A stretch of 64,000 nt of DNA from Prorocentrum cordatum (taxonomy: Eukaryota > Sar > Dinophyceae > Prorocentrales > Prorocentraceae): contig CAUYUJ010022060.1 in assembly GCA_963575745.1 (NCBI GenBank), positions 30,001 to 94,000 of the forward strand, given 5' to 3'. Made by a program: the position numbers and the translations under genes. This document shows, in pieces, positions 52,406 through 60,960 of this stretch. The notes below the pieces were generated by a model. That model was not told the origin of the DNA, did no database searches, and saw only the letters and a list, made by a program, of their open reading frames with translations. The first letter of the stretch is position 1. Each line of letters opens with the position of its first letter.

Positions 52406-53100
52406 CCCGCCCCGCCCCGCCTCCTCCGTCCACGGACCTCCGGCGATATGATGAGTTCGCCCGTGGCGTTTTCCCTCATGGTCGGCCTCAGGGGCCCGCC
52501 ATCTGGTCCCGTGGCGATCGGAAATGGAGCCGGGACGACCAACTACACCAGAGAAGGGGTCGGGACCGATGGGGCTGCGTGTGGGACAAAGACTCAGCGT
52601 TGGATGTGTGGGCCCGTCCACGTAGTAGAATCGAAGACGGCCGCACGCGAACGGCACACTGGGACGAGGACAGGCCGAAGATAGCACGAGGATGCAGCCA
52701 TGATGCGATTTTGGCTGAGGGTATGATCCAGGAATTCCGACCTTTCTGGTGGCCCTTGGCCGTTCGGACTTGGCTACTCGTTCCTGCCCTCGGGGGACAA
52801 CCAGGTATCCTGCAAACCCTCAGACGTATCATCCTCATGATTCCTTGCTCCTCCGAGAAGGAACAAGGATATCAAGAGCTGCACCGGTGGCTCACCTCAT
52901 CCTTAAGGTCAGAAGCCCCTCGAATGGGGTCCGAACAAATGGATACGGAGGATCGCGCAGCTTCCGCGACGCATCGGCGATGCCTCGGCGGTGCATCGGC
53001 AACGTCGGCGGGGAGAAGGTCGGAATCCACGTCGAGCCCTATCGCCGATGGACCGGCGACACGGCGCGAACCGCCGACCCCGCCTACTCTGGCCCTACCT

Positions 53101-53215
53101 GAGCGACGGAAAGAAACGGGTCTCACGCGAGATGCCGTAGCGACCTTAAGCCGCAGCCTACGCGGGCCGCGCCAGCGCGGCACGCCACATTGGAAACGAG
53201 GGCGCTCATGCGCGC
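53101..53215 (+). repeat. Repeat N, copy 2 (empty site for M)
   Basis: TGAGCGACGGAAAGAAACGG, GTCTCACGCGAGA, GCGACCTTAAGCCGCAGCCT, ACGCGGGCC, ATTGGAAACGAGGGCGC; continuous where N1 carries M. Confidence 0.78.
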
Positions 53216-53289
53216 CCTTACCACAGAAGGGTCTTCGCCCCCCAACAACATGAGAATACTTGTTGGTGGGGGAGTGGATGAGGACCCCT

Positions 53290-53351
53290 GGTGATGATGA
53301 TGACGATGATGATGTTGGTGAAGATGCTGATGATACGGGCGATGCTGATGC

Positions 53352-53399
<48 letters not shown>

Positions 53400-53547
53400 C
53401 GATGCTGCTGAGAATGATGATGCTCATGAAGGTTACGGGTGATAGTGATGGTGATGATGATGATGCTGATGGTGGTGATGCTGATGTTGGAGATGGAGAT
53501 GGTGATGGTGATGGTGATGGTGATGGTGATGGTGATGGTGATGGTGC

Positions 53548-53627
<80 letters not shown>

Positions 53628-53730
53628 GTAGTGGTGGTGCTGATGATGGTGATGATTATGATGATGATGTTGATGGCGATGGTGATGCTGATGGTGGTGA
53701 TGGTGGTGATGATGGTGATGATATGATGAT
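53290..53730 (+). repeat. (GAT)n microsatellite with GGTGAT units
   Basis: GATGATGAT core at 53565-53625, (GGTGAT)n at 53500-53545. Artefactual Asp and Met ORFs. Confidence 0.95.
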
Positions 53731-53959
53731 TGGGAAGACGAGGAGGGGAAGGACGAGTTTAACTGCCGGCCGAGAGCTTGGGTGGGGGGGCGGGCAGCAT
53801 CAAAGACGCCCTGGGGTTGCGCGGGCGAGTCGCGCGCCAGTGTCCGTGCAGACCACCTCGCTCTTCTGCCTCGCTCCTCCGCGCGGCCCGCTGGAGGCGC
53901 CTGCCTCCCCCCACCCCTCCCCCACCCGAGAGGGGTGGCCTTGGGGGCGGGCGGGGCGG

Positions 53960-54265
53960 GAAAGGTGGAGGAGGAGAAAGAGGAGGAGAAGGTGGAGGTG
54001 GAGGAGGAGGAGGTGGAGGGAGGAGAAAGTGGAGGAGGAGGACGAGGAGACTAGAGACGAGGAGGAGGAGAGGAGGAAAAGGAAGCAGAAGGAGGAGGAG
54101 GAGGAGAAGAGGAGAAGGTGGGGGGTGGAGGAGGAGGGGAGGAGGAGGAGGAGGCGGAGGAGGAAGAGGAGGACGAGGGTGAGGAGGAAGCAGGAGGTGG
54201 GAGGAGGAAGAGGAGGACGAGGAGGAGGAGGACGAGGAGGAGGAGGAGGAAGAAGCAAGGAGGAG
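53960..54265 (+). repeat. (GGA)n purine tract
   Basis: GAGGAGGA blocks; another at 54395-54462. 54470-54790 has no supported feature. Confidence 0.9.
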
Positions 54266-54794
54266 GTGGCCTGGGGGCCGTCGCCCACTGGCGGCGGCAG
54301 CTCCCGCAGCAGCTCCTGCAGCCGGTCGTCCAGGTCCTGGACCTGGCGCGCGCCGGGGTGGGGCCGGGCCGCCAGCATGCGTTTCCTCCCTCCTGAAGGG
54401 GGGAGGAGGAGGGGGAGGAGGAGGTGGAGGAGGACGAGGAGGAGGAGGAGGAGGGGGAGGTACGCGACGAACTTACAGGGCAGTGTTTAAACATTGGATT
54501 TCCCACAAATATCGGATTTTGAATACATGAGTAATGCATGCATAAACTTATGCACGAACGCATCGCTGTTTTTAAGACTAGATCCCTGCATTTTTGATAC
54601 ATGATCCGCACGCGGAGCAGGTATTACAAACGGCACTGTATACACACAGGCAACCTCCGACGAACTTCGCGTGTACTTGCAGGGAGGGAGGCTGTGCACA
54701 GCGTCGCTGGCTCTCAGTGGTGATGTGTGCGCCGCCACCCTCCCCCCTCAGGCCCAGGATCAATCCATCGGAGGTTGTGGCGGAGGAGGGGGAA

Positions 54795-54948
54795 TAACCA
54801 GCCTCGAACTTATTCCTATCCCTAAGATTGGCAAGCCCAAGGCGAAGATGACCTCAGGGGTGTGCCTTCAGACACTGGGGGTGCCATAGATCGGCACAGA
54901 GGTAATGTGACGCCAATCGAGAGGACAATGCGATGTTTCAAGCTGGTA
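54795..54948 (-). mobile_element. Family F element, copy 3 (diverged)
   Basis: TAACCAGCCTCGAACTTATT at the left equals the inverted right end of F1, and TTCAAGCTGGTA closes the right. The inner GATCGGCA is retained in the expected order. 54950-55390 has a short TCC run (55014-55036) but no supported gene. Confidence 0.75.
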
Positions 54949-55389
54949 AGAAGAGACGAACATACCGCCTGCCGGTCCGAGGGGAGCGGGCCCTGGGCCC
55001 CAGGGCCTTCCGCCTCCTCCTCCTCCTCCTCCTCCTCGAACACTGCAGGCAAGGCGGTCTGTCCGCCGCAGCCCGAGCCGCGCCGCCGCGCGCGGCGCGA
55101 CGCACGGCCCCCTTCCTCGGAGAGCCTCGGGAGGGGGCCTCAAATTGCCTCTGGAACCCAAGGCCACCCGCCGCCAGGAGAGAGAGAGACGCCTTAAGTG
55201 GCCTCGGAGAGAAGGAATGCGGGAGCCCCGAGAGCCCAAGGGTCCGAAGGCCAACGGGAAGGCGCGGGGACAGAGCGAAGGCGAGGGCCACCAGGGGCGC
55301 GGGAGAGGGGCCACCTGGACCAGGAGGGGGAGGGGAGGCCAGGCCAGATTAAACGATCACTTGTGGATCGCCCAGGGCCCGTCTCCGTT

Positions 55390-55464
55390 CCAGCATCCGT
55401 CACCCAACCGACGGTCGCGTACCACATGTCGGCGCGTTGCGACTCTTTGGGTGACGGAGGCTGG
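55390..55464 (+). other. Large hairpin, 18-bp stem
   Basis: CCAGCATCCGTCACCCAA (55390-55407) pairs with TTGGGTGACGGAGGCTGG (55447-55464), 17 of 18 matched. The loop contains its own CCGAC...GTCGG stem. Confidence 0.85.
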
Positions 55465-55724
55465 TGGAGGGGCGTCGCTGAGACAACAGTCTCGGTAGTG
55501 TAAACGGCGCCGTTCCCCCTAGTCGGGGGAAGGCGGAGAGCAAGGGGCAGGGCCCGAGGGGGAGCACCCGACAGTGAGAGGGGGGAGGGGCCTCAAGAGC
55601 CACAGGGAACCTCAAGGAAGAAGGACGGGACCCCCAACGGGCACGCTGAACTAGAAGTCTCCTGAGGCCTCCAAAAAGCGGCGGGCCGCCGGGGCCTGTA
55701 GTCACTGGTAGGTGTTCATCTCAT

Positions 55725-55745
55725 CCCCCTCGCACCGCGAGGGGG
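55725..55745 (-). other. Hairpin downstream of the retrotransposon ORF
   Basis: CCCCCTCGC-ACC-GCGAGGGGG, nine perfect pairs, 150 bp past the stop codon on the minus strand. Stem-loops near the 3' end are used by some non-LTR elements for template recognition; that role here is inference. Confidence 0.6.
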
Positions 55746-55894
55746 CCTTCGTGATGATGTGGGGCCCGTACAATTGATGGTTCGGGGCGATCGCGTGGTG
55801 GTCGCTGCCGCCGTCGATCATGTGCCCCTGTTACGGGCTGTGAGGATGTCTCCTGGCAGTGTGGAGTCGGTGATCCAGGTCGCTGACGATGAGC

Positions 55895-58260
55895 CTATGT
55901 GGCCGCCATATTCGTAAGTGATGCGGGGCAGTTCGAGGCTTGTGGCTGCGGATGTCCAGGTCGCGGCTCGAGGAGCACCGCGCCTGGACGTTCTGACATC
56001 CAGCAATCGTTGCCATCATATCCATTATAGTGCCACGTCTGTGCCTTTGTGTATGCGTCGGCGGTGGGCTGGAGTGTTTGCTCTATGGCCTGCGTTAGTG
56101 TCGTTGTCATGGTGATGTCTGCATGGCAGTTGCAAGCAGTGAATGCTGTGGTCAGGGTTGTGCTGCACGTCGTTGTGATGTATGCATATTCCTGTATCTG
56201 CAGGTGTCGGAGGCTGCTGTCCAGGATGATGGTAGGTGTGCGCATCATCATCATCCGCTGTGCGGTCCGTAAGACGTGCCGCATGCTGTCGTTGTCTTGT
56301 CGTACCGCTCTGTGCTGCGTGGGTGTGAGGTCCAGTCGTCCCCAAGGTGCCTCTTGCGTCCTGAGGTTGAGATCGCGGTTGAAGGTCGTGAGGTCGGCGT
56401 CGATGATGCAGAAGGCAGCATGGTCGTATGGTGTCGTGGCCATGTCGGAAGCCGTTGGGTCAGTTTGGGGTGGGTGCCTGGTTGGCAGGTGGTGGAGTTC
56501 GATGGAGATGCTGTGTCTGTCTGCGGTGGCTTGGAGGGCGTCGGTCACCGCGCTGGTGTGGTCGTGGTTGGTGGTGAAGAGCAGTACGATGCTGGGCTTT
56601 CCTGTGATGTCGGTCATTCCCGTGTCTGCTCGGTTGGGTCCGCTGTCTTGTGTGGTGGGTGCGTCGGTGGGTAGTTGGGCTGGTATTGGTCGGTGGTCGT
56701 GGTCGGCGTGGGTTGGTGGTCCCAGTGATGGCCCATGTAGCTGGATGGGTGGCCGCTCGGCGTAGTCTTCTGGAAGCCCAGCGTGTCGGTTGGATCGTCG
56801 TACGCGTCGGGTCTCCTCCTTGTGCGCGTCGATGTCTTCTGTTGGCGGCTTCGCTCCGAACTGCATCAGTGTGGCTGCACACTGGCGTGACGATTTGACG
56901 TGTTTGGTAAGTCTGTTCGCGGTGTAGAAGTACTTCAAGCATACCTGGCAGGTGTCACCGACGATGTAGTTGTCTATGGTGTGCTTGTCCTGGTGGACGG
57001 CGTAGACATGCTTGTTGTGTGCTGCTTTGGTCTTGAATGTAGCACCGCAATGGTAACACATAACTCTGGCTGGTGCTGGTGTCGTGGTTCCTGCTTGTCG
57101 GGGTAGTGGCAGCACTCCCAGTGCTGTTGCCGTTAGCGATAGGTCTGCGCGCAGCTGGTCCTGCGCTGCTCGGTCGGAGGATGAGTCTTGTGCACGCTTG
57201 TAGGTGCTCGTAATAAAAGACTTGACCGTTTGCATGTCGTTGCGTGCAGCCTTGATGAAGTCGATGATGTCCTTGGGTGCGGTGGTGATGCGGGTGCCGT
57301 CGCAGTGCTGTCGGCATGTGTGGATGTCGTTGTTGATGGTTTGCGTCCAGGTGCCGTTGACTTCGATGTCGTAGTCAATGAGTGCCTGCGTTTCGTACGG
57401 GCATCCTTTTATGAGTCGCAGAAGTTCTCGCAGTCGTAGCCATCGTAGTCGGTCTTCGAGGTTCGGTAGTTGAGCACGTGCCAATATCTGCTCGTTGGTG
57501 ATGTGCTTGTCCTTCATGGCCTTGTGCGTAATTCCTATTGCCTGTCGAGCCGCAGTGACGTAGGCTGTGTTGATCCTGTGGTAGTCCCGCGCTGTTGTGA
57601 TGAGCCATGTCCCCGCGTTAAATAGCAGTCTTGAATAGCCGAAGGACTCGAGGTAGTGGATCTTAGTCTGGATGGAGATGGCTTGTCGTTGGAACAAGGT
57701 GCGTCGGAGTGGGCCTGTTGTCTCGCGTAGCGCGATGGTGCGTGCTGCCGTCTCCTGGCCCATGTCGTTCCTGTCGTTGAACATCGCGCCCAGCAGCTTG
57801 GTGCTTCTAGCGATGGTGACGCAGAGCCCCATGTCGGTGATGCTGTGGTTGTCCCGTATCATGGTCCGTGTAGCTCTTTTGCCTGCGACGGTGTTGGGGT
57901 AGACGATGAAGCTGGACTTCTTGGTGTTGATCGGGAGGCCTCTTCGCAGTGTCGCGCGTATGAGATGTCCCCACATCTTGGAGATGAGTGCGTGGATCAT
58001 GGTGCCGTCTGCCGTGGATGCAGCCGCCTTGACGTCGTCTACGAAGGATGTAGAGGACTGTGTGGCGTTGTGGTCGCAAGCTCGGAGACGTGGTGGGGCA
58101 TGCGGTATGTCGAAAGTCGCTCCATCCTCGACGGCGTGGTCGTGGTAGTCTCGCGTGACGTCCGCCATGAGCATGGTGAATGTGAATGTGAAGTTCGGCT
58201 GATTGGTACGCACAGGGCGTGTACCAAAGTTCGTTAGTGCTGCTTAGGCTGCACTGAGTC
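55895..58260 (-). CDS. Retrotransposon polyprotein, C-terminal part: RT catalytic palm, zinc finger, methyltransferase-like domain
   Basis: Begins in frame just after the T-rich interval (LTNFGTRPVRTNQ) and ends at TAG (55895-55897). RT motif C is SFVDDV (about 58030-58055), with FVDD in place of the usual Y/FADD. Thumb-like sequence follows to about 57400. A classical C2H2 finger, CYHCGATF...HNKHVYAVH (C-x2-C-x12-H-x4-H), and a second CxxC..HxxxxxxC finger lie near 56860-57065. The last 230 residues contain SIVLLFTTN, IDADLTTFN, LRTQEAPWGRLDLTPTQ and TPTIILDSSL, resembling cytosine-5 methyltransferase motifs but with the expected Pro-Cys and Glu-Asn-Pro residues absent. The frame also opens at a GTG near 58213; no ATG start is implied, because this is a continuation of the upstream frame. 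Confidence 0.78.
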
Positions 58261-58261
58261 G

Positions 58262-58332
58262 TCAATTATAGAAACCAAGAAAAAAAAAAAAAAAAGAAAC
58301 AAAAAAAAACAAATAAAAAGAAAGAAAAAAAA
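58262..58332 (-). other. T-rich interval interrupting the RT domain
   Basis: About 70 bp, over 80 percent T on the minus strand. Before it the protein reads DMLTERHTLGPH, after it LTNFGTRPVRTNQ; together they span RT motif B, between IDLKAAFHKV and FVDD. The upstream frame runs into poly-Phe and stops inside the interval. It could be an intron, a homopolymer insertion, or damage. Confidence 0.7.
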
Positions 58333-60544
58333 AAGTGAGGTCCCAGTGTGTGGCGCTCCGTGAGCATGTCGACATTGTGTTGGTTGTCCACGTGTTGGTT
58401 GACAATGCCGTTGTCGGTCATGAGGGCCTCAATCGCGGGAAGCATGACATGGGGGATGTCGATGTGGGCGAGAAGGTCGTCCAGCTGCTCCTTGGTCTGG
58501 GTGAGGTTGTACACGAGCTGGTTGACTACCTTGTGGAAGGCTGCTTTCAAGTCTATCATGATGATGACCATGTCGTGCTTCAAGTGGTAGGCGGTGTTGA
58601 ATAGGAGCCGCATCGTCATGTGGTTGATGTCCGTGCTGTAGTGGTGTCGGCCTCCCGTCTGGGTGGAGAAGAGCATCGTGGGGATGAGGTCCTTCATGCA
58701 TTGTCTGATGTATCTGTAGTGGTGCTTGATGACGGTGTTGGCTAACGTGATTGACCGCTGGTTGTTCAGGTCCTCCTCGCTGCCCTTGCCCTTCCAGAAG
58801 TACGTCATCCTGGACCCCTTGAGAGCTACGCCCTCCCTGCATAAGAGCGCCGCTTTGGTGATGATCGGATGCATGTGTCGGGCCATCTGCCGTGGGGCGA
58901 TCTTGGAGAAGTCGTCGGATACACGATCTGGTCCTGGTGCGCGGTGAGGTCTCGCTTTGTGAAGGATGTCGGTGAGCTCGTAGATGCTGGAGAAGTTGTT
59001 GACGTGGCGCGTTCTCCTGGGCTGAGCTGGGTCGGTCCTGTCCTCCTTGGCGTTGTATCTGTCAACCACGTCCTGAGCGGAGAGGATGTCGGCTGCTTCG
59101 TTGTGTCCGAAGTGGCGTGTGGCTGCGTCGGCCTTGCTCGTGGAGCTATCGAGGACAGTGCCGTCTGCTGCGTTCATCATGGGGTATGCTTGCCGCTTAC
59201 GTCTCTTGCGGCCGCCGAATAGCAGGAGCTTCTTGGTGTACTTCCACTCGGTGTACGTGTCGCCAGTGCGCTTTGCATCCATTGCCTTTTGTGCTTGCTC
59301 TTCCAAGAACGCGTCGTAGTCCCTGTCGGTCATCTTGACGATTACTTTTCTCGTGGCGTCGATCCAGTGCCGTACGTGTTGTAAAAACCCATGATAGTCA
59401 GGGTTGTAAGGGAAATTCGCTGCAGCGTAGTTGAGCATGTAAGTCTCGCAGTAAGTAGTGTGGATCGCCTCGGGAGTCATCTGAAGGGTCGGGTCGTTGT
59501 GGATGTCGTTGATGAGCCTTTGGATTCTGCGCTTTGTCGTGCTAGCTGTCGCTCCATGTGTTGTTGCCTTACGGAGGAGCTTCATGAACTTCCGTCGGCT
59601 GAGGACAAAGTCGAGCGTGGTCTCTGAGATGTACTCCTGGTATTTCTTCTTCCCGCTTCTTTTGAACGCTGAGGTTGCTGCGTCCATGATGGTCAGCATG
59701 TACTGGTGGATGTGCTCATCGTAGTCCGTCCCCCATGGCGGTAAGACAGTAGCGTCCAGGTGCATCTTGAAGGTCTCGACGGCCTTCTCGTCATTGAGCT
59801 GGTGCTTGTCGATCTTCGGGAAGAGCTGCTTTGGCGCAGTGTGCCGCACGGTCCAGCAGGCTCGAGCTGTAACTGGCAGGTGATCCTCGCGGTGATGCTG
59901 CCCTTGTCGGTGTTTCTTCATGGTCTCAATGTCGGCCAATGTCTTGACGTCGGTGATGTGGCTGATGAGCGTACCGTCCGCGATGATGTAGTCGATGCGA
60001 TGCTTGTGCCCATATGCGTCTGTCCACGTGTGGTGCTCGTCGCCGTTGGAGATCACGGTGTTGGCGATGACGTAGTGCCCTGCGGCTGCTATCTCGTGAA
60101 GTTCCTTGCCGTTGCTGTCCTCGGTCTGGGAGAGTCCAGCAGGTCCAACAGATGTCGACTGCACGCTTCCAAGTCGGCCGTTGGCGTCGGCGAGCATGAG
60201 GTTGGGTCTGTGCTGTTGTACGAGCTTCTGTAGTCGCTGCCAAAAGTCTTGTCGTTCTTGAGGACTTTTCTTGCTGTGAGGAGCATGAAATACACAAATG
60301 GTGGTATTGATGCAGTCCGTAGTGACTTGGACGATGAGGATCCTTGGCTCACTGGTGAGAACGTGGCAGTGTCTGGGCTCGAAGTGCTGTGGGCCGTCCT
60401 TGTTGTAGGCGTAGGGCTTCTCCACGTTGATCCATAGCTCACATCCAGCGTTGTAGTGGTCGTGCGGGCTGCTGATGATGAAGTATCCATTCCCAGTTGT
60501 TGTACGTCGTTCGTTGCGCGCCTCCTGTGAGAAATTACGTTCAT
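58333..60544 (-). CDS. Retrotransposon polyprotein, central part: endonuclease (most) and RT fingers/palm
   Basis: Starts after the second T-rich interval with QEARNERRTTTGNGYFIISS, giving the metal-binding Gln-Glu of AP-type endonucleases. It continues LMLADANGR, HTWTDAYGHKHRIDYIIAD and EDHLPVTARA (the terminal SDH-like motif), so the catalytic set is present; the enzyme nicks the target to prime reverse transcription. RT follows: ARPHRAPGPDRVSDDF (motif 1), WKGKGSEEDLNNQRSITLAN (motif 2), IIMIDLKAAFHKV (motif A with the catalytic Asp). It ends at the 58262-58332 interval before motif C. No ATG start is expected. Confidence 0.8.
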
Positions 60545-60960
60545 TCAGTTCTTTCTTGAAAAAGAAGAAAAGAAAGAAAAAACAATAATACGGTTAAAAA
60601 AGATGGAAAAAAAAAAAACATTAAAAAAAAACAAAAATACAGAGAGAAGGGGAGAAAAGGAGAAATTGATAAAAGAATACGAAGAAAGAACAAACATCAC
60701 GGCCGGGGAAGTGTGAGGAGTTGAGTTAGGGTGGGGTAGGAGAGAGAAATAAGGATAAAGAGGAAGAGGCAAGACAATAAAAAGAAGAATAGAAAAAAAA
60801 GTGAAAAAATAAAAGAGATAGAAAGAAAGAAAAAGGAAATGGACAAAAGAGGAAAATAAAAGAAAAGAAAAAAAAAGGAGGAGAAAAGGAAAAGAACATA
60901 AACAGAAATGTGTCGTCCGGGGGGGGGGGGGAAGCAAGGGTCCCCGCCACTGGAGTGCAA
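60545..60960 (-). other. T-rich interval interrupting the endonuclease domain
   Basis: About 415 bp, T/C-rich on the minus strand, far below the local GC. The upstream frame ends ...KKFTKAARLALQ(W) and the downstream frame resumes QEARNERR. The right junction reads TTTCTCACAG|GAGG, like a 3' splice site, and CAG is present at both junctions, so joining at CAG restores LALQEARNERR. No canonical GT at the exact left junction. Intron, insertion or assembly artefact remain possible. Confidence 0.7.
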
